NCBI GenBank assembly: GCA_023957975.1
Contig: JAMLGM010000006.1
Span: forward strand, 62,001-126,000
Direction of reading: 5' to 3'
Source: Microthrixaceae bacterium
GTDB taxonomy: Bacteria > Actinomycetota > Acidimicrobiia > Acidimicrobiales > Microtrichaceae
DNA: 64,000 nt
Shown: piece by piece, positions 51,803 through 61,938 of the stretch
Position numbering within the stretch: position 1 is the first letter of the stretch
Layout of the letters: every line of letters starts with the position of its first letter
Notes under the pieces: model-generated
What the model was told of the DNA's origin: nothing
Seen by the model: only the letters and a program-made list of their open reading frames with translations
The model's database searches: none
Made by a program: the position numbers and the translations under genes

Positions 51803-51886
51803 CGCGGGCCCTTCCGGTCGGAAGCTCAACAACTCGGCGCGCCTACCGACAGGGTTCGCACGCGAGCGGACTTCTGGAGGGGTGCG

Positions 51887-54664
51887 ATGAAGTTTGAACG
51901 ATTCACAATGGCGGCTGCCATCGTGACAACGACGCTCTTGGCGTCAGCGTTGTCGGTCATGTCATCACCAGCGGCAGGTGCGGCCGTTGCCACGCCGGTG
52001 ATAACCGAGGTCGCCTTGTTGGCCTCGGGTACCGATTCCGGTCCCGGGAACGCGAACCCGAACTTCCACCGTGTTCGTGTGCGGTGGGCGCCGGTCGACG
52101 CAACCGTGGCGAGCTATCAGATCTGGTGGAAACCGTCGGGCGGGTCGTAGTCATGGACTGGAAACAGTGGCACCTACAAGCCAACGATCTCCTCATCCAC
52201 GCTGGTTGACGGCCAGTACGGCTATCAGACCGAAAAGAAGCGGGTGACGGGATCGGGGTCGCAGTACGCCGATCTCGGCACGAACGCGTACGGCATCGTA
52301 GAGGTGCCCGACGCGGCGGGGATCGATCTGTACGAGTTCACCGTCATCGCGCAGACCGCCGCGGACAGTTGCTGGCCAGGGTCGGGCAAGTCGACCTGTA
52401 TCCATTCGACGGCTTCGCCGGCGTTTCAGCTGGAGATGCCACCGGTACCGACCATCGCTCAACACAGCAGTGGGCATCCGATGCGTCCGTGGCGGCTGCG
52501 TGCACAGTGGTCGTCGTCGGTTACTCAGGGAACTTGGACGTTGAAGCGGTCGCTCGTCGGTGTCGGTGGTGGACCGGTCACGATGGATCGTGTCGCTGTG
52601 ACCGGGGCGGCAGCGGAGTCCAGCCAGTTGGACTACAACTCGGTCGGGGCGAACTACTACCTCGAACGCGAATACGTCACGGGTGGGGTGAAGTTCATCA
52701 CCGCGGCGGTGTCGACGGGCATTCAAGCGGCAGTGCCTGCCTACGAGTGGGACCCGAACCGGGCGCGGGAATACGCGGGGGCGGTCTTGCCGATCATGAC
52801 GCCGAACCCGACCGGTGGCGACGTGTTGTGGGTCGACCAGAACGCTGCACCTGGCGGCAACGGCACCGACAACTACCCGTACCAGACGATCTCCGCAGCG
52901 GTGGCCGCGTCCTCGAACGGCTCGACGGTCGTGGTCCGTTCCGGCACCTACCGCGAGTCAATACGAGTGCCCTACAACCGCGACAATCTCACGATCCGAG
53001 CAGCACAACACGCCACAGTGATCGTGTCAGGCGCCGACGAACTCCCCGCTCACCAAGGTGCGGGAGGCTGGACCAGGTACGGGTCCAGCGGCCTCTACGG
53101 CTTCACCGTCTCATCGTCGCCCCTATTTGGCACTGACGATGTGGGAGAAATGGTCCCTGACCAGATGGATCCAAACTATGAGGAGGCAAACGACCTCGAG
53201 CAGCTCATCGTCGACGGGGAACAGGTCGACCAGATCGACTGGTGCGATTGGTCCGGTGAACGCAACGCGCCTCATTGCAACAAGGCACCATTCCAGAATC
53301 TGGGGCGGCCCACGTACACTGTGGGGACCTTGGGAAATCGATTCTTCTATGATCGAACCGCGAAGAAAATCTGGACTGAAAACCCGAATATCGTCGCCGG
53401 CACAGCATCAAGTGTCGAATGGACCACGCGCGAGTATGGAATACTCGTTGATTCATATACGGAAGGTGTCGCACTTGAAGGCTTAGTCTTCGAGCATCAA
53501 GGTCCCATCCTCTCGAATATCGCCGGTGCAGTTCAACTTTACGGAGATGACGTGACGCTGGTCGACATCATCGTCCGCGACAGCTCAGGAACTGGTATCA
53601 ATTTCAACAGATCGTCACCTACACCTGACCCCGTATTGAGGATGGACCGGGTTACAGCGGTTAAGAACGGCGCACTCGGCCTCCAGATCGGAGGCAAAAA
53701 GAGTGATGTCAGTACGGATGGAGAAATAGAGCTGAACTACGTCCGGGTTGACCAAAATAATGTGGTCGGCTATTCGTGGAATAGCTGCAGCTCCAACTGT
53801 ATCCTCGCCGGGGCCAAGCTGGTTGCCGTGACAGACACGAGTATTCGAAACTCCTCATTCTCCGGGAACCGTGGACACGGCCTATGGTGTGATCTCTACT
53901 GTGTCAATTTCAACATCTACGGCAGCGACATTTCGGACAACTACGGCAGCGGCATCTTCTACGAGATATCTGTCGGTGCTCGAATCGAGTCCAACACGAT
54001 CACCGGCAACGGCTCGGCAACGAACCTGTCAAGCGAGGTGAAAGCGGCAGGTATCAAGATTGCCGGGTCCCGAGACTACGCGGCCCGGAGCCTCGGCCCC
54101 GTTGCGATCCACCGCAACACCATCGCCGACAACCAGTCCGCCAACATTCTCATAGTTGATGACTATCGTTCTGCCGATCCGCCACCATCGGGGTTGTTCC
54201 CAACCACCAGTGGCGCACCACGCGTCACGATGACCGCAAACGTGATTGCCGAGAGCAGCCGCACCGGCGGCAGTTACTACAACAAGACACAGATCAACGT
54301 CATGGACCACAGTCTGTACACCGCGACGCCCAATTCTGCATGGGTTGCGGGCAGCGGCAACAATGCCTTCCTGCACGTCGCCGCCACGAACACTCAACGC
54401 TACCGATGGGACGGATTCGACCGATCGGATGCTGGAGACTACTCAACCGCATCGAGTTCCGAGTCCGGCTGGTCGACACGCACTGCAACACCGAGTGGCG
54501 GTTGGGCGAGCCAGTTCACTGACGCAGCCAATGGCAACTTCCGGCCCGTGCTTGGATGGACTCCCGGAGGATGGAGCGGGACGCAAGCGCTCAGTGCCCA
54601 AGCCCAAACTGCAATGGGCATCACCGATACTTCAACCTCCTTTGGAGCCCGGTACGCGCCGTGA
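51887..54664 (+). pseudogene. Secreted right-handed beta-helix protein with in-frame amber codon
   Basis: From the ATG at 51887 (GGAGG upstream) the frame is 925 codons long. It has a signal peptide (MKFERFTMAAAIVTTTLLAS and onward, with cleavage near AAGAA), an FN3-like segment, then a DUF1565/beta-helix region (GTDNYPYQTISAAVAASSNG, RSGTYRESIRV, IRNSSFSGNRGHGLWCD, IESNTITGNGSA, AIHRNTIADNQSAN). Codon 88 (52148-52150) is TAG, between KPSGGS and SWTGNSGTYKP, with coding continuing in the same frame. Start sites after the stop would lose the signal. The interval from about 53.1 to 54.0 kb is visibly less GC-rich than its flanks. The likely original product is an extracellular polysaccharide-binding or degrading protein. 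Confidence 0.8.
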
Positions 54665-54714
54665 TAGCGATCTATCGCAACTGTGCGGCACACGACCGAG
54701 CCACACAGTGGGTA

Positions 54715-56100
54715 TCAAGGTCGGAATGGAGTCGACGTGTCTAACTCGACTTCTGCACTTTGGCCATCCTCGTCCCAAAGGTGGAAGACAGTAACACGGG
54801 CCTGAACAATGGACCCGGTAGGCACAGTCAACAACACTGACCGGGTTTCAGACAGATACTGCCCATTGCCGTTGCTAGCTCCGGGAACTCGGACCTCAAA
54901 CCCACGAACAAGGTCCGGGTCGACGGCAGCATCCAGACTCCAGGTCAACTCGAATTTGTCCGGCGCAACCCGCGTGGCGCGTAGGTCGCGAACCGGCACA
55001 ACCTGCCTCTCGAAATCCGTAGGACGTTCGTATGGCCGCGTTGCGTCCAACACGAGGTCGCCCCACGGGTACTTCACTCCGTCGTAGTAGACACTGACCT
55101 GGTACGTGACAACAGCACCAAGTGGGATCGCTGGTGTCATCGCGCCGACGTGTTCCTCGACAGTAAACACCCGTTGATCACCCATCGCCGGGTGATCAGT
55201 TGACAGCGATACGGTCACAGGCTTGTTCGGGTCGCTATCCCCGTGACGATCCCATTTCACCGAGAACCACTGGGAAGACGCGTCCTGTTCGAACTTCACT
55301 GCTCGAAGGTCCGTGATCGGGAACGTCGCTGCCGGTTCGTCCACGGTCGGCTCATCGTCGGCAGCGGTGGTGATGCTGAGTGGTTGGCCGTAGTTGCCGG
55401 CTCGGTCGATGGAGCGGACCAGATAGGTCGGTGTTGCGCCGAGTTGGACTGTTTCCTCGAACACGGTCGTGCCTGCCGGCACCCATCCGAGGTAGTGGTC
55501 GTCGTCGTTGCGGTGGATGAGGTATCCCGACAGTCCGACGGCTGGGCTTCCGCTCGTGCCCACATCGGCGACCGGCATCCATTCGATCCGTACGCGACCC
55601 GTGGGTGGGTCGACCGTTCCCGATACCGCTTCGGGAACCGGGGGTGGGGTCGTGTCGGGTGCGTGGTTCACCACACCTTTCAGCACTGCTGGAGAACTGA
55701 AGTTGTTGGCGCGGTCGACCGCGCGTACTTCGTAGCGGTACCACCCGGGCGCGAGGTTGGTGTCGGTGAAGTTCAATGTGTTGGCGGGGACCCATCGGAT
55801 GAACACCCAGTCGCGGTGGATCAGGTAGCCCGACATTCCTGACGCGTTCGCGCCTTCGTCGGTTGCCGCGTCCCACGTCAATCGCACGTCGCCGCCGTCG
55901 AGCACCTCGAAGCCCAGACCCGTCACCGGCGACGGCGCCGTCACGTCGCGACTCACCGGCCCACCGGACTCATGCGAGGCCACCGACTCGCTCTCCGCAA
56001 TCGACTCGACGGCACCCGCCACACCAAACCCACCAACCAATGCCACTACTACACCGGCACCCAGCAACCGCAAACTACGCGACATCACACGATCGTCCAT
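54715..56100 (-). CDS. Secreted multi-FN3 domain protein
   Basis: This 461-residue protein has an N-terminal signal peptide (MSRSLRLLGAGVVVALVGGF at residue 6 onward). Four beta-sandwich repeats follow, of which the first two are clear fibronectin III domains (DVTAPSPVTGLGFEVLDGGD, VRLTWDAATD...SGYLIHRD; DTTPPPVPEAVSGTVDPPTG, VRIEWMPVAD...SGYLIHRN). The later two are degenerate (ITDLRAVKFEQDASSQWFSV, VRDLRATRVAPDKFELTWSL). No catalytic module. It is likely an adhesin or matrix protein, convergent with the beta-helix gene and inside the same direct repeats. There is no clear ribosome-binding site; ATG 56085 is an alternative start. Confidence 0.75.
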   Translation of the reverse strand: MDDRVMSRSLRLLGAGVVVALVGGFGVAGAVESIAESESVASHESGGPVSRDVTAPSPVTGLGFEVLDGGDVRLTWDAATDEGANASGMSGYLIHRDWVFIRWVPANTLNFTDTNLAPGWYRYEVRAVDRANNFSSPAVLKGVVNHAPDTTPPPVPEAVSGTVDPPTGRVRIEWMPVADVGTSGSPAVGLSGYLIHRNDDDHYLGWVPAGTTVFEETVQLGATPTYLVRSIDRAGNYGQPLSITTAADDEPTVDEPAATFPITDLRAVKFEQDASSQWFSVKWDRHGDSDPNKPVTVSLSTDHPAMGDQRVFTVEEHVGAMTPAIPLGAVVTYQVSVYYDGVKYPWGDLVLDATRPYERPTDFERQVVPVRDLRATRVAPDKFELTWSLDAAVDPDLVRGFEVRVPGASNGNGQYLSETRSVLLTVPTGSIVQARVTVFHLWDEDGQSAEVELDTSTPFRP

Positions 56101-56265
56101 TCAACAATTCAACCCGACGCCGCCACCCTGACACCCACTGCCCCCTCACGCAACCCCCGCCCCGGCCAACGGGCACAACTACCCACACATGGCACCACCC
56201 TCGGTGCAGGACTCCCCACACAAAGCGCGCGGCAACCACCGTGCGGCACCCGTAACCGGACGACA

Positions 56266-56305
56266 CTGCCGGCGGTCGCCGGCACGACTGTCGGGCTACG
56301 GGTGC
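56266..56305. repeat. Right direct repeat of the surface-protein segment
   Basis: A 40-bp sequence, 39/40 identical to the left copy at 51753 once its 10-bp insertion is ignored. The last 10 bp overlap the stop codon and end of the esterase gene (56296), which suggests the repeat began at the 3' end of that gene. Confidence 0.8.
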
Positions 56306-57174
56306 TTGTCGAACCAGGCGAGCACTTCGGCCGGTGAGGAACTGATCCAGCGATGCAAAGCCGTCGGGTCGACGACACGACGAGTCTCGATCCCCTTCTG
56401 GCGGAGCATGTCGCGATACGCATCCATCGTCGCCAACGGCACCACCGGGTCGAGCCCCCCGTGGAGGAACAGCGTCGGCGGGTGGTCATCGCGAATCGGC
56501 CCGACATCGCAGAGCGGTCCGAGACACGTCGCATACGAGCCTGCCGCCACCGCCAGCGCCTTGAAGCGGCCGGGATACGACACCGCCATCCGACTCGTCA
56601 TGTAGCCGCCACTCGAGATCCCGGTCGCGTACATCCGCTCGGTCGACGCATCGCCGAACATACCGGAGTCGAGGGCATCGAACAGCCGCAACATGAGGGC
56701 ATGGTCATTCGAGCTCAGATAGTCGGGCACCAGCGGATTGTTTGTGTCCCAGAAGGTGACCCCCGCCAGATGCGTCGCCGGGGTCAACACGGCATAGCCG
56801 TTGTCGAGCAGGCGCTGTACGACCTGGGTCTGCGAGTACGCACCGAATGGCTCCGCCGGCGACGCCGTCCAGGTGAGCGCCGGGGTGGCCACCGACCCCT
56901 GGAACATGATGACGGTCGGCCAGCCGCCCTCGGGAGCATCGCCACGAGGAACCTGCCACAGGATCTGACGGGCCTCACCAGCGGCGGTCAAGGTCGCCGT
57001 GCGATACGGGCACGAGAGCGTGATCGCGTCGGTGGAGCACCTCGAACTCGCCGGCACGGCGGCAGGCGAACACGCTGCCGCCGACGTGGTGAGCAGGCCG
57101 GCGCCCAGCAGCGCGGCGAGCCTGCGTCGGCGCAACCCCGCCCCGAGCCGCGCGATCAGACCAACGTTCATCAT
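56296..57174 (-). CDS. Lipid-anchored PHB-depolymerase/esterase-like hydrolase
   Basis: This 292-residue protein has a signal and lipobox (LAALLGAGLLTTSAAAC, Cys near residue 35) and the esterase-PHB/LpqC pattern: TVIMFQGSVATPALTWTASP, nucleophile ATGISSGGYMTSRMAVSYPG, FKALAVAAGSYATCLGPLCD, the acid in TLFLHGGLDPVVPLATM, and the His in TALHRWISSSP. It probably acts on extracellular polyesters or ester-linked sugars. The stop codon is a TAG. Confidence 0.83.
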   Translation of the reverse strand: MMNVGLIARLGAGLRRRRLAALLGAGLLTTSAAACSPAAVPASSRCSTDAITLSCPYRTATLTAAGEARQILWQVPRGDAPEGGWPTVIMFQGSVATPALTWTASPAEPFGAYSQTQVVQRLLDNGYAVLTPATHLAGVTFWDTNNPLVPDYLSSNDHALMLRLFDALDSGMFGDASTERMYATGISSGGYMTSRMAVSYPGRFKALAVAAGSYATCLGPLCDVGPIRDDHPPTLFLHGGLDPVVPLATMDAYRDMLRQKGIETRRVVDPTALHRWISSSPAEVLAWFDKHP

Positions 57175-57252
57175 CTCCCCCCTCGTTTCATCATTCCCCG
57201 CAACCGTAAGACATATCAGCCCGACTGTCTCGCGATGACCGATTGAACTTGA

Positions 57253-58061
57253 CTACCCCCGATAGTCCGAGGTCTCGGCCAGGTCGGCAGCACTCTTCAT
57301 GAGGTTCAACACGTACGGACCCAACGCCTTGGCCGCCGGACTGTCACCGCCGTATTTCACGCTTTGTTCCAACACGATGGCGAGCTTCCAGCGGGCGAGC
57401 ACCGTGTAATAGTCCATGTCGTCGACCTGACGCCCCGACACCTCGGCGTAATGCTCGATCAGCCGTGATGCTCCGGGCATCCCCGACAGATCGACGTAGT
57501 AGCTCTTCGCCTCCTCGAGGAGGTGTCCACTTTTAGTCGCCGTGCATGATGCCGGGCACGAAGTCGATCGGCTTGTGCTCCTGCAGCCACCTCGTCGCCT
57601 CAGCCAACCCGGGGACCTCACGGGTCTTGACCCGATCGAAGAAGCGCAACCAGCGCTCGACCTGACGGTCGTGGTATCCGTCTGGTCGACCGAGATCGCC
57701 CAGGCCGCGCGCCTCCCAGTCGACGGCCCCCATCAGCGCAACGCCCTCGACGAGTTGGTACGCCAGTTCGGGTCGCTTCGTCGGGTCGCTGTGGAACGGT
57801 TCGGGCCAACTCGGTGCCGTCCAATGCCTCGATGATTCGCCACTCGCGTTTGATGCCCTCATCACGAGCGTCGGGAGCCTTGGGCGGCGGGATGCGCAGC
57901 GCAGCGTGCAGACCGTCGCGCCGCACTTCGTAGATGACGTTCTGGATTCCGCCCGACACTTCGGTCAGTTCGATCGGAGCTCCGGCAGTGCCGAGGCCCC
58001 GCTCGTCACACCATGCGCCGAACCGGTCGCGGTCGAGCGTTTCGGATGTCTGCTCGCTCAT
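57253..58061 (-). pseudogene. Decayed APH-family phosphotransferase
   Basis: Three collinear pieces match one aminoglycoside-phosphotransferase-like protein (the ACAD11-associated type). The first is SEQTSETLDRDRFGAWCDER to IIEALDGTEL; after a frame change comes WPEPFHSDPTKRPELAYQLV to IDFVPGIMHGD; then, after a TAA, YYVDLSGMPGASRLIEHYAE to ADLAETSDY. Segments between the pieces are deleted, including the Mg-binding residues after HGD, so the kinase cannot work. It overlaps the acyl-CoA dehydrogenase stop by 4 nt, as in the intact two-gene modules of other actinobacteria. Confidence 0.85.
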
Positions 58062-59116
58062 GAGTTACCCACCTCGTGCTCCAGAATCTCGGCGTACGTA
58101 GCCCTGACCTCGGCGAGGCGAGTCGGGATGTGTTGGGATGGCCACTCGCCCTCCGCAGGTCGACGGTCGCGCAGCACCTGACGCGCCACCGTCACCTTGT
58201 GGACCTCGGTCGGTCCGTCCGCGAGTCCCATCACCGGACCCGCGAGCAACACCGATGCCAAGGGCATCTCGTTCGACACCCCGAGCGCCACGTGCAGCAC
58301 CATCAGCCGGAACTGCAGAAGCTGTGCGTAGGTGTCGGCAATGTAGCCCTGCACGAACTGCTTGTCGGCCAACAACCCTCCAGCGACCTCGCGGCTCAGG
58401 GCCCGTTCGCACATCATCTCCAGCGCCTTGTTGCATTGGCCCACCGTGCGCATCGCGTGGTGAATTCGTCCGCCTCCCAGGCGGGTCTGGGCGATGACGA
58501 AAGCCTGCCCTTCGCCGCCCAGCACGGCACCTGCGGGCACGCGCACGTCCTCGTAGTGGATGTAGGCGTGGGTGCCTTCGTCGAGGGGTTCAGTACCGAG
58601 GCCGGTGTTGCGCACGATATTGACCCCCGGGGTCTCGGCTGGGACCAGAAACATCGACATGCCCTGGTACGCGCTCACGTCGGGGTCGGTCACGGCCATG
58701 ACGATGAGGAATGACGCCGTCTTGGCATTGGACGAAAACCACTTGCGGCCGTTGATGACCCATTCGTCGCCGTCGCGAACCGCACGGGTCGTGAACAGGG
58801 TCGGATCTGCTCCCCCGCCCGGTTCGGTCATCGAATAACAAGAGAAGACCTCACCGTTGAGTAGCGGTTCCAGGTAACGCCGCTTCTGCTCATCGGTGCC
58901 GTAGTGCGCCAGGATTTCGGCATTACCGGTGTCGGGAGCCTGGGTCCCGAACACGATCGGCGCCCAACTCGACCGGCCGATGATTTCGTTCATCAGCGCC
59001 AACTTCACCTGTCCATATCCTTGGCCGCCCAGGTCTGGCCCCAGGTGGCACGCCCACAGCCCCCGGTCGCGCACCTGCTGCTTCGGCGCCTCGACACCGC
59101 CCGACCGCTGGCGCAA
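58058..59116 (-). pseudogene. Acyl-CoA dehydrogenase (ACAD11-like) with N-terminal and internal deletions
   Basis: Conserved parts are LGPDLGGQGYGQVKLALMNE, FGTQAPDTGNAEILAHYGT, CYSMTEPGGGADPT (FAD-contacting), FSSNAKTASFLIVMAV and RLGGGRIHHAMRTVGQCNKA. The N-terminal helical start (about 30 residues) is missing: the frame runs into unrelated sequence before TTG 59116. About 35-40 residues between VLHVA and LGVSNEMPLA, which in homologs hold the substrate-proximal helices, are also absent. The reading frame is intact but the fold is incomplete, so it is called degenerate. It is coupled to the broken APH gene. Confidence 0.75.
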
Positions 59117-59125
59117 CGCGCCCGC

Positions 59126-59603
59126 GACGCAGCGTTGCGGCTGAGCATCGAGTTGACCTACACCGTCTCGGTCTCCGAACGCGTCGGCACCATGGTGGTG
59201 CCGACGTTCTTCGGTACGGCCAACGACCGCGACGAGCGACTCACTCCGCTCACCGCCGCCCCCTTCGTCGCCCCGTTCGGACCTGCCTTTGCCGCCTGGT
59301 CAACCGAGGAAGACCAGCGGGCCTGGATCGAACACGGCGGCGACGAAGACTCCGACCTCAACGCACGCTACGAACGCATCCTCGCAGAGACTCCGAAGCG
59401 GGGTTACAGCATCGAGCGCATGTCCTCCGCCCTGCGCCAAGCGGCACAGGTTCTCGTCGCGAACGAGCAGGACCGGTGGTCGCGCCCGACACGGCGCGGT
59501 CGCACTCAACATCGGAGTGCACCCCTTTGCCGACTTGGACGATGCGGCGATCGAAGACATCGGCGATCGCCTGCGCGACATCACTGCGCAGGCGGGTCAC
59601 TGA
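59126..59603 (+). pseudogene. Fragment of an IclR-family regulator
   Basis: The first part (IELTYTVSVSERVGTMVVPT, APFVAPFGPAFAAW, NARYERILAETPKRGYSIER) matches the effector-binding domain of IclR regulators. Near 59480 the frame shifts and continues as GAVALNIGVHPFADLDDAAI to the stop at 59603. The N-terminal HTH is missing, cut off exactly where the neighbouring dehydrogenase also loses its start, so one deletion probably removed both 5' ends. Confidence 0.7.
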
Positions 59604-59639
59604 TTCGGCGAGCGGGGAGTCGCTGGGCCGCCACCGCGG

Positions 59640-60101
59640 TCACAGGCCGTAGATCACACCGCCTCGAAGGGTGTCGCCGAACAGGAGATACATGATTTGG
59701 TTCGGCAACGGAGCTGGAATGAACGTCACCTGATACGACACCGCGCCCGTCACCTCGACCTCGATGCACTTGCCCGGATCCGGGGCGAACGCACCGTCCA
59801 GGGTCAGCTTCTGCCCGGCCGAGAGGTTGTCGAATGAACGCTCCGCTTCTCGAAAGTCGGAGAACTCGCCAGGGAAATACCCGCCGCTCAGCACCCGAAG
59901 CGACGACCCTTCCGATGCCGAGGAGATGGCGATCACCGCCTGGCCCGGCAAAAGCGCCCCCGAGGGAACGCACGCACGTGACGTCTGGTTCGCCGGCGGG
60001 GTCACCACGCATCCGGCCATGAGCGCGCCGACGACGAGCACCACCGCCACCAACGAGATGCGAGCGGTTCGATTCGAACGGGTGGTAGTCGACATCATCA
60101 T
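59640..60101 (-). CDS. Putative lipoprotein
   Basis: This is 153 residues from the ATG at 60101 (GGGGGCC upstream; the neighbouring ATGs and GTG are alternatives). The signal has RISLVAVVLVVGALMAGC, with the lipidated Cys near residue 31. The mature domain is small and strand-rich with two further cysteines (ACVPSG, KCIEVEV), and is not recognised. It is a separate minus-strand unit next to the hydrolase gene ending at 60219. Confidence 0.65.
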   Translation of the reverse strand: MMMSTTTRSNRTARISLVAVVLVVGALMAGCVVTPPANQTSRACVPSGALLPGQAVIAISSASEGSSLRVLSGGYFPGEFSDFREAERSFDNLSAGQKLTLDGAFAPDPGKCIEVEVTGAVSYQVTFIPAPLPNQIMYLLFGDTLRGGVIYGL

Positions 60102-60218
60102 GGCCCCCACAAGATCGGTATCACCCGAGTCTCCTCCCGGCAGATTTGGCGGACAAGGGGCACAACGTCCCCATCGGCTCGCCGCGGTCGCAGGGGTCGC
60201 CGCGGCCGGTCACCGCGG

Positions 60219-61817
60219 TCAGAACAGCGAGCGGTTGGCCTCGGCCTCCTCGATGAGCGCGTCGGCCTCGGACTGCAACAAGAAGCCGGACCCCACCGCG
60301 ACGGCGGCCGATTCCCGGAACCGCCGCACGTACTCGTCCGCCGATCCGTACAGCTCGAGCAGCGTCGCCTGATCAAACGGTTCGGTGCTTCCGAACAACG
60401 AGCACAGCTCATCGGACCCGCCCTCGGTGGCCACGGGGTCGCCGTCGATCCGGGCGATCGGCACGTCGATCAGCGGATTGCGCACGCCGCCGAGTGCGTT
60501 ACCCCGGGGGTCGCGAGCCAACGCCACCTCATCGCCCGGCTCCAGTTCGAGCAAGGCACCGGTCGGGGGAGCCTCGCCGCCGGCGGTCCACGCCACGAGG
60601 TGGTGGAACCCGGCCGTCAGCACTTCCATGTGGGGACCCGTGTTGATCGGCCCACACCCGAGGATCGCACCGATGCCCGGGTCGCGAGGGCCTCCGAGCA
60701 ACGCGCGCAACAGGTGAGCATCGGCATGTGCCGTGCCGGCGACCTCCCAGGTCCGGATCCGGGCGCTGTCGGGCTGGCGAACCTCGGAATAGCGCAGTGC
60801 GGTCAGGTCGGTTTCGGTCACGAACAGCAACACCGGAACGTCAAGATCATCGCGAATGGTCGTGCGGAACTGCGACCCTTGCCCGCCTTCGCGCAACTCA
60901 CGCACGAACGCGTAATCGCCGTCGAGCGGGGCCGCCAACGAGGCTCGGCTGTGGATGAGAAAGCCGTCGAACACGGGGCTCAGCGGATGCACTGCGTTGA
61001 CCAGGGTCGACATGAACATCGCCGACTGAGACTCCCCCGCGGCGATCACCTGGGTGGGGACCAGGTCGCCGAGAAGCGACTGCGGCGAGGCCTGAGCCAC
61101 CCGGCCGACCTGGCTGAACATGTCGAAGGAGTAGGCGTCACCCGGGTGGGCAAGGGTTCCGTAGCGTTCAGGATCGGTGTTCTTGATACCGCTGGGGTCG
61201 GCGTCGACTCCCGCCGCTGCCGCCTGTTGATCGTCGACCTCGACCGACAGAATGGTCTCGCCGCCCTCAATGCCCTGACGCTGCGCACTCACGCCGATGT
61301 ATGCGTGACCTTCCCGGGCGATTTCTGTCGCAAGATAGGTCCAGTCGGGTGCAGCCTCGATGGCGCTGACGTTGAACCACTCGACCACCACGGTGCCGCT
61401 GAACGCCGCCGGATCGAGCGGTCGCCGCACGATCACCCGAGTCCGATAGGGGGCCTCGGCGTCGGGCTCGGCGACCCACCGGCCGTCCTCGGACATGTCG
61501 ATGGCCGAAAAACTGGTCGCGGTGCCGCCGACGAAGTACTCCTCCATCAGGTAGCCCTCGGGCAGCGCCGCCGCCGGTTGAGGCACCGCGATGTCGGCGG
61601 GGCCGCCGGCGACCAGGCTGACCTCGTCGGGCGAATGTGGGTTGAAGGGTGCGCTTGACATCGTGGTCGTCGTCCGTTCCGAATCGCCGCTTGCCGAGCC
61701 TTCGCCGTTCGACGAGTCCGACGACGAAGAGCATCCCGCGCCCAGCAGCGACAGCATCGCGATCGATGCCACCGCCCCGGTGAACACGGAGCGTTTGAGT
61801 CTTTTCGAGTCCCCCAT
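60219..61817 (-). CDS. Lipid-anchored alpha/beta hydrolase domain protein (PF20091-like)
   Basis: This 532-residue protein starts at MGDSKRLKRSVFTGAVAS, with lipobox LLGAGC near residue 29 and a Ser-rich tether. The domain has SGTVVVEWFNVSAIEAAPDW, YIGVSAQRQGIEG, QVIAAGESQSAMFMSTLVNA (nucleophile Ser in GESQS), VPVLLFVTETDLTALRYSEV (acid), RIRTWEVAGTAHADAHL (His) and GPHMEVLTAGFHHLVAWTAG. This is the pattern of the alpha/beta-hydrolase-domain family found in actinobacteria and fungi, with unknown substrates. It is divergent from the TetR gene, which may regulate it. Confidence 0.82.
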   Translation of the reverse strand: MGDSKRLKRSVFTGAVASIAMLSLLGAGCSSSSDSSNGEGSASGDSERTTTTMSSAPFNPHSPDEVSLVAGGPADIAVPQPAAALPEGYLMEEYFVGGTATSFSAIDMSEDGRWVAEPDAEAPYRTRVIVRRPLDPAAFSGTVVVEWFNVSAIEAAPDWTYLATEIAREGHAYIGVSAQRQGIEGGETILSVEVDDQQAAAAGVDADPSGIKNTDPERYGTLAHPGDAYSFDMFSQVGRVAQASPQSLLGDLVPTQVIAAGESQSAMFMSTLVNAVHPLSPVFDGFLIHSRASLAAPLDGDYAFVRELREGGQGSQFRTTIRDDLDVPVLLFVTETDLTALRYSEVRQPDSARIRTWEVAGTAHADAHLLRALLGGPRDPGIGAILGCGPINTGPHMEVLTAGFHHLVAWTAGGEAPPTGALLELEPGDEVALARDPRGNALGGVRNPLIDVPIARIDGDPVATEGGSDELCSLFGSTEPFDQATLLELYGSADEYVRRFRESAAVAVGSGFLLQSEADALIEEAEANRSLF

Positions 61818-61938
61818 AGCGCGGGCGAACCTAGCAGGTGCGGACCACGCCGGTCCCGAAACCGGCGATACGATGGGCCGCAGCATCAACACCCGACTCC
61901 GCTGATTCGCGGGGAATCACCGTGCGGGAAGGGACACC

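Noticed and set aside
30699-54664. Reassignment of TAG to an amino acid in this organism
   Set aside because: TAG ends ordinary intact genes here (stops at 18964, 39091 and 56296), so only local readthrough, mutation or error can explain the two in-frame cases.
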